Source of the DNA: CBFFRJ01 sp051486985
Lineage (GTDB): Bacteria; Pseudomonadota; Gammaproteobacteria; Enterobacterales; Enterobacteriaceae
Assembly: GCF_051486985.1 (NCBI RefSeq)
Contig: NZ_JAHVDV010000040.1
Location: 1 to 38,537, forward strand
Direction: 5' to 3'
Length of the DNA: 38,537 nucleotides
Part shown: piece after piece, positions 11,475 to 19,619 of the stretch
Layout: each line of letters begins with the position of its first letter
Numbering within the stretch: position 1 is the stretch's first letter
The notes under the pieces: model-generated
Databases searched by the model: none
What the model was told of the DNA's origin: nothing
What the model saw: only the letters and a program-made list of their open reading frames with translations
Position numbers and translations under genes: made by a program

Positions 11475-14400
11475 GTGAGCAGCAAAGTTGAACAACTGAA
11501 GCAGCAGTTAAACGAACGCATTCTGATTCTGGATGGGGGCATGGGCACCATGATCCAGAATCAACGTCTGAGTGAGCAGGATTTTCGCGGCGAACGTTTC
11601 GCCAACTGGCCCTGCGATCTCAAAGGTAACAATGACCTGCTGGTCATTACCCAGCCCGAGGTGATTGCGACTATCCACTCCGCCTATTTTGCTGCGGGTG
11701 CGGATATTATCGAAACCAACACCTTTAACTCGACGACTATCGCGATGGCGGATTACCAGATGGAATCCCTGTCAGCGGAAATCAACTTTGCCGCGGCGAA
11801 GCTGGCACGCGCCTGCGCTGATGAATGGACAGCCCGCACGCCGGAAAAACCGCGCTACGTGGCCGGGGTTCTCGGGCCAACCAACCGTACTGCCTCTATC
11901 TCACCGGACGTTAACGACCCGGCGTTTCGTAATATCACCTTTGACGGGCTGGTAGAGGCGTATCGCGAGTCCACCAAAGCGCTGGTGGAAGGGGGCTGCG
12001 ACCTCATCCTGATTGAGACGGTGTTCGATACCCTCAACGCCAAGGCCGCCATTTTTGCGGTAAAAGAAGAATTTGACGCGCTGGGCGTCGACCTGCCGAT
12101 CATGATTTCCGGCACCATTACCGACGCCTCCGGGCGCACGCTCTCAGGGCAGACGACGGAAGCCTTTTATAACTCCCTGCGCCACGCCGATGCGCTCACT
12201 TTCGGCCTCAACTGTGCGCTGGGGCCGGACGAACTGCGCCAGTATGTGCAGGAACTCTCCCGCATCGCCGAATGCTACGTGACCGCGCACCCGAACGCCG
12301 GCCTGCCCAACGCCTTTGGTGAGTACGATCTTGATGCGGACACCATGGCGGCGCAAATCCGCGAGTGGGCCGAAGCGGGCTTCCTTAACATCGTGGGTGG
12401 CTGTTGCGGCACCACGCCGGAGCACATCAAGGCGATGAGCGATGCTGTGGCAGGCCTGGCGCCGCGTAAGTTGCCGGATCTGCCGGTGGCCTGCCGCCTG
12501 GCCGGTCTGGAACCGCTGAACATTGGCGACGACAGCCTGTTTGTGAACGTGGGGGAACGTACCAACGTTACCGGTTCAGCCAAATTTAAACGTCTTATTA
12601 AAGAAGAGAAGTACAACGACGCGCTGGATGTCGCCCGCCAGCAGGTGGAAAGCGGTGCGCAGATTATCGATATCAACATGGATGAAGGGATGCTCGACGC
12701 GGAAGCGGCAATGGTGCGTTTCCTTAATCTCATCGCCGGTGAGCCGGATATTGCCCGCGTGCCCATCATGATTGACTCCTCCAAATGGGAGGTCATCGAA
12801 AAGGGGCTGAAATGCATCCAGGGCAAGGGCATCGTCAACTCTATCTCAATGAAAGAGGGTGTCGACACCTTTATCCATCACGCGAAGCTGGTGCGCCGTT
12901 ATGGTGCCGCGATGGTGGTGATGGCCTTTGACGAAGTGGGGCAGGCGGATACCCGAGAGCGCAAAATCGAGATTTGCCGCCGGGCGTACAACATCCTGAC
13001 CGAAGAGGTGGGCTTCCCGCCGGAAGATATTATTTTTGACCCGAACATCTTCGCGGTCGCGACCGGTATCGAGGAGCACAATAACTACGCCCAGGATTTC
13101 ATCGGTGCCTGTGAAGACATTAAGCGTGAACTGCCGCATGCGCTGATCTCCGGTGGCGTATCGAACGTCTCGTTCTCGTTCCGTGGTAATGACCCGGTGC
13201 GTGAAGCAATCCACGCTGTCTTCCTCTATTACGCCATCCGGAACGGGATGGATATGGGGATTGTGAACGCCGGGCAGTTGGCGATTTACGACGACCTGCC
13301 CGCCGAGCTACGCGAAGCGGTTGAAGATGTGATCCTCAACCGCCGCGATGACGGCACCGAGCGTCTACTCGATCTGGCGGAAAAATACCGCGGCAGTAAA
13401 ACCGATGAAACCGCTAACACCCAGCAGGCGGAATGGCGTAGTTGGGATGTGAAAAAGCGTCTTGAGTACTCGCTGGTCAAAGGCATCACTGAATTCATTG
13501 AGCTGGACACCGAAGAGGCTCGTCAGCAGGCTGCGCGCCCGATTGAGGTGATTGAAGGCCCGCTGATGGATGGCATGAATGTGGTGGGCGATCTCTTCGG
13601 TGAGGGCAAAATGTTCCTGCCACAGGTGGTAAAATCGGCCCGCGTCATGAAACAGGCGGTGGCCTGGCTGGAGCCCTTTATCGAAGCCAGCAAAGAGAAA
13701 GGCTCCAGCAACGGAAAAATGGTCATCGCCACGGTGAAAGGCGACGTGCATGACATCGGCAAAAATATCGTTGGCGTCGTTTTGCAGTGTAATAACTACG
13801 AAATCGTCGACCTTGGCGTGATGGTGCCGACAGAAAAAATCCTCAAAACCGCCCGCGAAGTGAATGCCGACCTGATTGGCCTCTCCGGGCTGATTACCCC
13901 GTCGCTGGATGAGATGGTGAACGTCGCCAAAGAGATGGAGCGTCAGGGCTTTACCCTGCCGCTGCTGATTGGCGGGGCGACGACCTCGAAAGCGCACACG
14001 GCGGTGAAAATCGAGCAGAACTATAGCGGCCCGACGGTTTACGTACAGAACGCCTCGCGGACCGTGGGTGTGGTGGCGGCGCTGTTATCGGAGACTCAAC
14101 GTGATGACTTTGTGGCCCGCACCCGCAAAGAGTACGAAACCGTGCGTATTCAGCATGCACGCAAGAAACCGCGTACCCCACCGGTAACGCTGGCCGCTGC
14201 GCGCGAAAACGATCTGGCGTTTGACTGGGCAAGCTACACGCCGCCGGTTGCGCACAAGCTGGGCGTGCAGGACGTGGAAGCCAGCATCGAAACGCTGCGC
14301 AACTACATCGACTGGACGCCGTTCTTTATGACCTGGTCGCTGGCCGGAAAATATCCGCGCATTCTCGAAGATGACGTGGTGGGGGAAGAGGCGAAACGCC

Positions 14401-15158
14401 TGTTCCAGGACGCCAACGATATGCTGGATATGCTCAGCCGTGAGAAGACGCTCAACCCGCGTGGCGTAGTCGGTCTGTTCCCGGCGAACCGCGTCGGCGA
14501 CGATGTAGAAATCTACCGCGACGAGAGCCGCACGCAGGTGCTGACCGTCGCGCATCATCTGCGCCAGCAAACGGAAAAAGTCGGCTTTGCAAACTACTGT
14601 CTGGCCGATTTCGTCGCACCCAAACTCAGCGGAAAAGAAGACTACATTGGTGCCTTTGCGGTGACCGGTGGCCTGGAAGAGGATGCACTGGCAGAGGCTT
14701 ACGACGCGCAGCATGATGATTACAACAAAATCATGGTGAAAGCGGTGGCAGACCGCCTGGCGGAAGCCTTTGCCGAGTATCTGCATGAGCGTGTGCGTAA
14801 GGTCTACTGGGGTTATGCGCCAAATGAGAACCTCAGCAATGAGGAGCTGATTCGCGAAAACTATCAGGGCATTCGCCCGGCACCGGGCTACCCGGCCTGC
14901 CCGGAGCACACCGAGAAAGGCACCATCTGGGAACTGCTGGATGTGGAAGCCCACACCGGCATGAAACTGACGGAATCCTTCGCCATGTGGCCGGGCGCAT
15001 CGGTCTCTGGCTGGTACTTTAGCCACCCTGACAGCAAATACTTTGCCGTGGCGCAGCTGCAGCGCGACCAGGTAGAGGATTATGCCCGTCGTAAAGGGAT
15101 GTCGACGCAGGAAGTGGAACGCTGGCTGGCACCGAATTTAGGCTATGACGCGGATTAA
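11475..15158 (+). CDS. metH: cobalamin-dependent methionine synthase
   Basis: Transfers a methyl group from 5-methyltetrahydrofolate through cobalamin to homocysteine, the last step of methionine synthesis. The product has 1227 residues, the E. coli length. Domains in order: homocysteine-binding barrel (about 2-325, with zinc-ligand motif GGCCGTTPEH), pterin-binding barrel (about 350-620, NVGERTNVTGSAKF), cap plus B12-binding domain (about 650-890, DVHDIGKNIVG carrying the lower-ligand His), and the S-adenosylmethionine-dependent reactivation domain (to the C terminus, ending WLAPNLGYDAD). The start codon is GTG, preceded by GGGAG, and gives the conserved MSSKVEQL. It is divergent from iclR and has its own terminator. 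Confidence 0.98.
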   Translation: MSSKVEQLKQQLNERILILDGGMGTMIQNQRLSEQDFRGERFANWPCDLKGNNDLLVITQPEVIATIHSAYFAAGADIIETNTFNSTTIAMADYQMESLSAEINFAAAKLARACADEWTARTPEKPRYVAGVLGPTNRTASISPDVNDPAFRNITFDGLVEAYRESTKALVEGGCDLILIETVFDTLNAKAAIFAVKEEFDALGVDLPIMISGTITDASGRTLSGQTTEAFYNSLRHADALTFGLNCALGPDELRQYVQELSRIAECYVTAHPNAGLPNAFGEYDLDADTMAAQIREWAEAGFLNIVGGCCGTTPEHIKAMSDAVAGLAPRKLPDLPVACRLAGLEPLNIGDDSLFVNVGERTNVTGSAKFKRLIKEEKYNDALDVARQQVESGAQIIDINMDEGMLDAEAAMVRFLNLIAGEPDIARVPIMIDSSKWEVIEKGLKCIQGKGIVNSISMKEGVDTFIHHAKLVRRYGAAMVVMAFDEVGQADTRERKIEICRRAYNILTEEVGFPPEDIIFDPNIFAVATGIEEHNNYAQDFIGACEDIKRELPHALISGGVSNVSFSFRGNDPVREAIHAVFLYYAIRNGMDMGIVNAGQLAIYDDLPAELREAVEDVILNRRDDGTERLLDLAEKYRGSKTDETANTQQAEWRSWDVKKRLEYSLVKGITEFIELDTEEARQQAARPIEVIEGPLMDGMNVVGDLFGEGKMFLPQVVKSARVMKQAVAWLEPFIEASKEKGSSNGKMVIATVKGDVHDIGKNIVGVVLQCNNYEIVDLGVMVPTEKILKTAREVNADLIGLSGLITPSLDEMVNVAKEMERQGFTLPLLIGGATTSKAHTAVKIEQNYSGPTVYVQNASRTVGVVAALLSETQRDDFVARTRKEYETVRIQHARKKPRTPPVTLAAARENDLAFDWASYTPPVAHKLGVQDVEASIETLRNYIDWTPFFMTWSLAGKYPRILEDDVVGEEAKRLFQDANDMLDMLSREKTLNPRGVVGLFPANRVGDDVEIYRDESRTQVLTVAHHLRQQTEKVGFANYCLADFVAPKLSGKEDYIGAFAVTGGLEEDALAEAYDAQHDDYNKIMVKAVADRLAEAFAEYLHERVRKVYWGYAPNENLSNEELIRENYQGIRPAPGYPACPEHTEKGTIWELLDVEAHTGMKLTESFAMWPGASVSGWYFSHPDSKYFAVAQLQRDQVEDYARRKGMSTQEVERWLAPNLGYDAD

Positions 15159-15184
15159 TACTCCTCGCTGCTCATATTCAATAC

Positions 15185-15211
15185 ATGGCCTGATTATTCA
15201 GGCCATTTTTA
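15185..15211 (+). terminator. metH terminator
   Basis: Hairpin ATGGCCTGA / TCAGGCCAT with TTAT loop, then TTTTATTTT. Confidence 0.92.
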
Positions 15212-15550
15212 TTTTCATCATTTCATTCGATGGACATCGCGGTACGACAATTTTTTATTAATCGTATGACAATTATAATTGTCATTAGCCGTCTTCGTAT
15301 ATATAACTATAGAGAGTGTTAATCCGCGTCATAATTAATAACGTATTAAAAATGATACCTCAAAATAATATAAAAAATTAGGTACTATTTTTGATACCTT
15401 AAAAGTCACCTCTCTAAATCAGGTTATGTGATCGCCGTAAATAACTAAGCTTAGCCTTATTTTATAAAATAACAAAATAAAGACAGCGTTCTTATTTCTT
15501 GAATATGAGCCAAATTAATTTGGCTTAAATATCTATTACAGAGGCCATAT
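15212..15550 (+). promoter_or_regulatory. AT-rich control region of the serine operon with two perfect palindromes
   Basis: This 339-bp gap holds no gene. It contains a perfect 20-bp palindrome ATGACAATTATAATTGTCAT (15266-15285) and a perfect 18-bp palindrome AGCCAAATTAATTTGGCT (15508-15525) that ends 25 bp before the permease start codon. A direct repeat of TGATACCT lies between them. TGTGATCGCCGTAAAT (15427-15442) has one good CRP half-site. The DNA is clearly more AT-rich than its neighbours. The palindromes look like operators, but the proteins that bind them cannot be identified from sequence. Confidence 0.55.
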
Positions 15551-16834
15551 ATGGAAAACGTTCAAAGTACTCTTGTCACGCGTGAAAGCAGTGGCTGGAG
15601 AAAGAGTGATACCGTCTGGATGCTGGGCCTGTACGGTACTGCAATTGGCGCTGGCGTACTCTTCCTGCCCATTAATGCCGGGGTAGGGGGTTTAATTCCG
15701 TTAATTATTATGGCCCTGCTGGCCTTCCCGATGACCTTTTTTGCTCACCGTGGCTTAACCCGTTTTGTCCTGTCCGGCAAAAACCCGGGGGAAGATATTA
15801 CCGAAGTTGTCGAAGAACATTTTGGTGTGGGTGCGGGTAAATTAATTACTCTGCTCTATTTCTTTGCCATATACCCGATTCTGTTGGTATATAGCGTAGC
15901 CATTACGAATACCGTCGACAGCTTTATTACCCATCAACTTGGCATGGTGTCACCGCCGCGCGCTATCCTGTCGCTGATCCTGATTATCGGTATGATGGCA
16001 GTCGTGCGCTTCGGTGAAAAAATGATCGTTAAAGCGATGAGCGTGCTGGTGTTCCCGTTCGTTGCGGCCCTCATGATGCTGGCGCTGTATCTTATCCCCC
16101 AATGGAACGGCGCGGTTCTTGATACCCTCTCACTGAGCAGCGCGGCGCCCACCGGCCACGGTCTGTGGATGACCCTGTGGCTGGCGATCCCGGTCATGGT
16201 GTTCTCCTTTAACCATTCGCCGATCATCTCCTCCTTTGCTGTCGCAAAACGTGAGGAGTACGGTCAGGATGCCGAACGCAAATGCTCCCGTATCCTGAGC
16301 TTTGCCCATATTATGATGGTGCTGACGGTGATGTTCTTCGTCTTCAGCTGCGTGCTGAGCCTGTCGCCGGAAAACCTGGCCGAAGCGAAAGCCCAAAACA
16401 TCTCCATTCTCTCTTACCTGGCAAACCACTTTAATGCACCAGTGATTGCCTGGATGGCACCCATTATTGCCATGATCGCCATTACTAAATCCTTCCTTGG
16501 CCACTACCTGGGGGCGCGTGAAGGCTTTAACGGCATGGTGATTAAATCTCTGCGCGGCAAAGGCAAGTCCATTGAGCTCAACAAACTGAACAAAATCACG
16601 GCGCTGTTCATGCTGGTGACCACCTGGATTGTTGCCACCCTGAACCCGAGCATCCTCGGCATGATTGAAAACCTCGGTGGCCCGATTATCGCCGTCATCC
16701 TGTTCCTGATGCCGATGTATGCCATCAATAAAGTCCCGGCGATGCGCAAATACAGTGGTGCTATCAGCAACGTGTTTGTGGTCATGATGGGCCTGATTGC
16801 CATCTCCGCCATCTTCTTCTCGCTGTTCAGCTAA
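15551..16834 (+). CDS. SdaC-like serine/threonine permease (HAAAP family)
   Basis: Inner-membrane amino-acid/proton symporter of 427 residues (E. coli SdaC 429). The sequence is strongly SdaC-like throughout: WMLGLYGTAIGAGVLFLPIN near the N terminus, FNHSPIISSFAVAKREEYG in the middle, and MGLIAISAIFFSLFS at the end. About 11 hydrophobic segments are visible. The ATG at 15551 has GAGG 6 bp upstream. The gene is followed 64 bp later by an L-serine dehydratase gene, so serine uptake and degradation are paired, as in the sdaCB operon of E. coli, which lies elsewhere on that chromosome. This is therefore probably a second, accessory copy inserted between metH and yjbB. Substrate preference for serine is inferred from the partner gene. 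Confidence 0.93.
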   Translation: MENVQSTLVTRESSGWRKSDTVWMLGLYGTAIGAGVLFLPINAGVGGLIPLIIMALLAFPMTFFAHRGLTRFVLSGKNPGEDITEVVEEHFGVGAGKLITLLYFFAIYPILLVYSVAITNTVDSFITHQLGMVSPPRAILSLILIIGMMAVVRFGEKMIVKAMSVLVFPFVAALMMLALYLIPQWNGAVLDTLSLSSAAPTGHGLWMTLWLAIPVMVFSFNHSPIISSFAVAKREEYGQDAERKCSRILSFAHIMMVLTVMFFVFSCVLSLSPENLAEAKAQNISILSYLANHFNAPVIAWMAPIIAMIAITKSFLGHYLGAREGFNGMVIKSLRGKGKSIELNKLNKITALFMLVTTWIVATLNPSILGMIENLGGPIIAVILFLMPMYAINKVPAMRKYSGAISNVFVVMMGLIAISAIFFSLFS

Positions 16835-16842
16835 GTTTCCCG

Positions 16843-16863
16843 CGCCGCCTGACTGAGGCGGCG
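16843..16863 (+). terminator. attenuator-like hairpin between permease and dehydratase genes
   Basis: Perfect 7-bp stem CGCCGCC / GGCGGCG with a TGACTGA loop, followed by TCTCTTTT. It lies in the 64-bp gap and could lower expression of the second gene or stabilise the upstream mRNA end. Confidence 0.5.
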
Positions 16864-16898
16864 TCTCTTTTCTGCTCCGTAACTCGCATGGGTGCCAC

Positions 16899-18266
16899 AT
16901 GATTAGCGTTTTCGATATTTTCAAAATCAGCATCGGGCCGTCCAGCTCTCATACCGTCGGGCCAATGAAAGCGGGAAAACAGTTTGTTGATACCCTGCAG
17001 GAAAAAGGCCTGTTACATAAAGTCACGCGGCTGGTGGTGGACGTTTACGGTTCGCTGTCATTAACCGGCAAAGGCCACCATACGGATATCGCCATTATCC
17101 TTGGCCTTTCCGGTTATTTACCGGAGACGGTGGATATCGACGCCATCCCGACGATTATCCGTGACGTCAACACCAACCAGCGTCTGTTTATCGAAGAAGG
17201 GAAGCGTGAAATAAAGTTTCCGGTCGCGGAATGCATGCGTTTTCATAATGAGTTCCTGCCGCTGCATGAAAACGGTATGAGCATCACCGCATTTTGCGAG
17301 GGCAAAATTGCCCATTTCCAGACCTATTATTCCATCGGTGGCGGCTTCATTGTTACCGAAGAAAACTTTGGTAAAAGCCAGGATGCGGATATTGATATTC
17401 CTTTCCCGTTCTATTCTGCGCGTAATTTACTAACCCACTGCCATGACAATTGCCTCTCTATTTCAGCCGTGATGATGAAAAACGAGATAGCTCGTCACGG
17501 TCGGGGCAATGTTGAACAGAACATGGCGAAAATATGGGACACCATGCGCAATGCCATCAACCGTGGGATGAGTACCGAAGGCATTCTGCCAGGCCCACTG
17601 AAGGTGCCTCGTCGCGCCTCCGCACTGCACCGTGTGCTGGCACCGCAAAGCCAGTCCATTACCCCATTAAGTGCAATGGACTGGGTTAACATGTTTGCAA
17701 TGGCGGTGGGGGAAGAGAACGCCGCGGGCGGGCGTGTGGTGACGGCCCCGACCAATGGCGCCTGCGGGATCATTCCTGCTGTTCTGGCTTATTACGATCG
17801 CTTTATCAAAACCGTAACCCCGGACATTTACATGCGCTATTTTCTGACCGCAGGCGCGGTTGGCATTCTGTATAAGATGAATGCCTCGATTTCCGGTGCG
17901 GAAGTAGGCTGCCAGGGTGAAGTGGGTGTGGCATGTTCGATGGCCTCAGCCGGACTTGCTGAACTGCTGGGCGGTAGCCCGGAGAAGGTGTGCATTGCTG
18001 CTGAAATTGGCATGGAGCACAATCTGGGACTGACCTGTGACCCGGTTGCCGGTCAGGTGCAGGTGCCGTGCATTGAGCGTAACGCTATTGCGGCAGTCAA
18101 AGCCATTAACTCGGCCAGCATGGCGATGTACCGCACCAGCGACCCGAAAGTCTCTCTGGATAAAGTCATCGAAACGATGTTTGAAACCGGTAAAGACATG
18201 AATGCGAAGTACCGAGAAACGGCGCGGGGTGGGCTTGCTATCAAAGTCGCGGTGTGCGAATCCTGA
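16899..18266 (+). CDS. L-serine ammonia-lyase, iron-sulfur type (SdaB/TdcG-like)
   Basis: Deaminates L-serine to pyruvate and ammonia using a 4Fe-4S cluster. The 455 residues equal E. coli SdaB in length. The N-terminal beta domain begins ISVFDIFKISIGPSSSHTVGP. The catalytic alpha domain has GRVVTAPTNGACGIIPAVLAYYD, and the cluster cysteines sit in EVGCQGEVGVACSMA and LTCDPVAG. The middle part (about 110-230) is clearly diverged from SdaB and TdcG, so this is a paralogue and not the usual sdaB. The Shine-Dalgarno (GGGTG) is modest. It is co-transcribed with the upstream permease gene and ends at a strong terminator that it shares face to face with the XRE gene. Confidence 0.95.
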   Translation: MISVFDIFKISIGPSSSHTVGPMKAGKQFVDTLQEKGLLHKVTRLVVDVYGSLSLTGKGHHTDIAIILGLSGYLPETVDIDAIPTIIRDVNTNQRLFIEEGKREIKFPVAECMRFHNEFLPLHENGMSITAFCEGKIAHFQTYYSIGGGFIVTEENFGKSQDADIDIPFPFYSARNLLTHCHDNCLSISAVMMKNEIARHGRGNVEQNMAKIWDTMRNAINRGMSTEGILPGPLKVPRRASALHRVLAPQSQSITPLSAMDWVNMFAMAVGEENAAGGRVVTAPTNGACGIIPAVLAYYDRFIKTVTPDIYMRYFLTAGAVGILYKMNASISGAEVGCQGEVGVACSMASAGLAELLGGSPEKVCIAAEIGMEHNLGLTCDPVAGQVQVPCIERNAIAAVKAINSASMAMYRTSDPKVSLDKVIETMFETGKDMNAKYRETARGGLAIKVAVCES

Positions 18267-18277
18267 TCTCCTCAATT

Positions 18278-18307
18278 AAACCGTCTGCCTGGCAGACGGT
18301 TTTTTTC
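18278..18307 (+). terminator. terminator after the serine operon
   Basis: Perfect stem AAACCGTCTGCC / GGCAGACGGTTT with a single-base loop (T, opening to a wider loop in practice) and a T7 tract. It lies only 6 bp before the stop codon of the convergent regulator gene. Confidence 0.93.
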
Positions 18308-18312
18308 TGTCA

Positions 18313-18759
18313 TTACTCTTTCTTTGCAACATCCGGCGCCTGATGTGACCAGACGACGCTATGGGAGGCAGAGGAGGTGTACCACTCGTTAATGGTTGAG
18401 TGGGCATCGTGCTTGAGAGCCGCATCTTCGGCGAATTTCTCTTTCGACGCGGTGGCCTGTTTCTTACGAATGCGGATACGGGCAGGAACGGCGGCGTTAA
18501 TCTGTGCATTAAAGGCGCGTATGTGGGAGTCATACAAAATCGACTCCAGTTGATGCAGCCGATCCAGGCCCCGCAAAATGCCAATTAAGGTGCTGAGCGT
18601 GACGGACTCGCCCAGTTCAACGCGCTTAATGGTCGCGGCGCCAACCTGAGCGCGTTCCGCCAGTTCGATTTGCGACAGTCCGAGTTGCATACGGGTTTCT
18701 TTAATTCGGCGGCACAATTCGGCGATAATTTCATTATCGGACATCGTACTGAAGCGCAT
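18313..18759 (-). CDS. XRE-family helix-turn-helix regulator
   Basis: Protein of 148 residues. A Cro/C1-type DNA-binding domain covers about residues 10-72: IAELCRRIKETRMQLGLSQI, then ELAERAQVGAATIKRVELG, then STLIGILRGLDRLHQLESIL. The rest is a basic, low-complexity tail (ARIRIRKKQATASKEKF) without a known domain. The start at 18759 has GAGG 8 nt upstream; a second in-frame ATG (18744) would remove five residues. The N-terminal domain is like those of HipB-type proteins, but no HipA-like toxin gene is adjacent. The gene converges on the serine operon and may control it; this is inference from position only. The 253 bp upstream (18760-19012) are AT-rich and hold no other recognisable element. 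Confidence 0.85.
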   Translation of the reverse strand: MRFSTMSDNEIIAELCRRIKETRMQLGLSQIELAERAQVGAATIKRVELGESVTLSTLIGILRGLDRLHQLESILYDSHIRAFNAQINAAVPARIRIRKKQATASKEKFAEDAALKHDAHSTINEWYTSSASHSVVWSHQAPDVAKKE

Positions 18760-19012
18760 TTCACATCCTCTACTGCGACATTAAGCAGAGCAGATTATTT
18801 AACATAATAAATTATAAATAAAGCGGATAATTTTAAATTTGCGATGGTAACAACATGCTTTTTTCATTAACAAAGTTTCTACAGGAGAGACAGCCAATAA
18901 TAAAAATAATAAAATTCCCCCCAAATAAATACCGCAGACGTTCTTTATCTCATTATTGCCGCGATTGCCTTTATACTTGATACGGTTAGCCGAACAAGGA
19001 TGAAGTAATGAG

Positions 19013-19453
19013 ATGAGTATAAAAGATAAAATATTTACGTTCTGGGGAATGATGGATGTGTTCGCTATCGGCAGCTACCTCTTTTTTTCCGTAAAAATGG
19101 GTAATCTGCCGTTCTGGTCTGACATTCGACACTTCTATGTCAATCTGTCGTTTATGCAAGTGAAGGGTGCTGACTATCTGTTGTTACAGTGTGTTTTCTT
19201 TATCTACCTGATGCTGATGGTTTCCCTGTTTTATTCTGGCTGGTGTTTCCTTAAGAAAAAACAGATTGGTATTTTGTTCATTAGCTTACAGGAGGTGATG
19301 CGGTTTTTCTCTCTCTCCTGCTCCGTTGCCTTCTTTCCTCTCATCTTACGGATCATGCGCATCGAGGATGCTCTGGTGGCCTTTATCCTCTTTCTGCTCT
19401 CGGAGACGCTTAAAATTGGCTCGTTGCAGTGGCTCAGGAAACAGAAGGGTTAA
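19013..19453 (+). CDS. small integral membrane protein of unknown function
   Basis: Not recognised. Protein of 146 residues with four clear hydrophobic segments at about 10-28 (FWGMMDVFAIGSYLFFSV), 55-78 (LLLQCVFFIYLMLMVSLFYS), 88-105 (IGILFISLQEVMRFF) and 108-135. The tail is basic (LQWLRKQKG). No signal-peptide cleavage site or enzymatic motif is visible. The start at 19013 has AAGGATGAAG upstream; a closer ATG at 19008 is followed at once by a stop. TATACT at 18972 may be a -10. Base composition is more AT-rich than in yjbB, consistent with acquired DNA. It lies between the XRE gene and yjbB and could be part of the serine-gene insertion. Confidence 0.75.
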   Translation: MSIKDKIFTFWGMMDVFAIGSYLFFSVKMGNLPFWSDIRHFYVNLSFMQVKGADYLLLQCVFFIYLMLMVSLFYSGWCFLKKKQIGILFISLQEVMRFFSLSCSVAFFPLILRIMRIEDALVAFILFLLSETLKIGSLQWLRKQKG

Positions 19454-19619
19454 GGCGAACGGGCACCTGCTGTCTCTTTATTGTGTTTAACCTCTTATAC
19501 TGAGAGTAAACCTTCCCCGCTTCCGCCCCCCGTGGTGGCACGACCCCCTTTCTGCTGAAGTAAGGAAGGGGTAGCGAGGGAAAGACAGGAACTTATAACA
19601 ATAAGGAGAATCTGCATCC

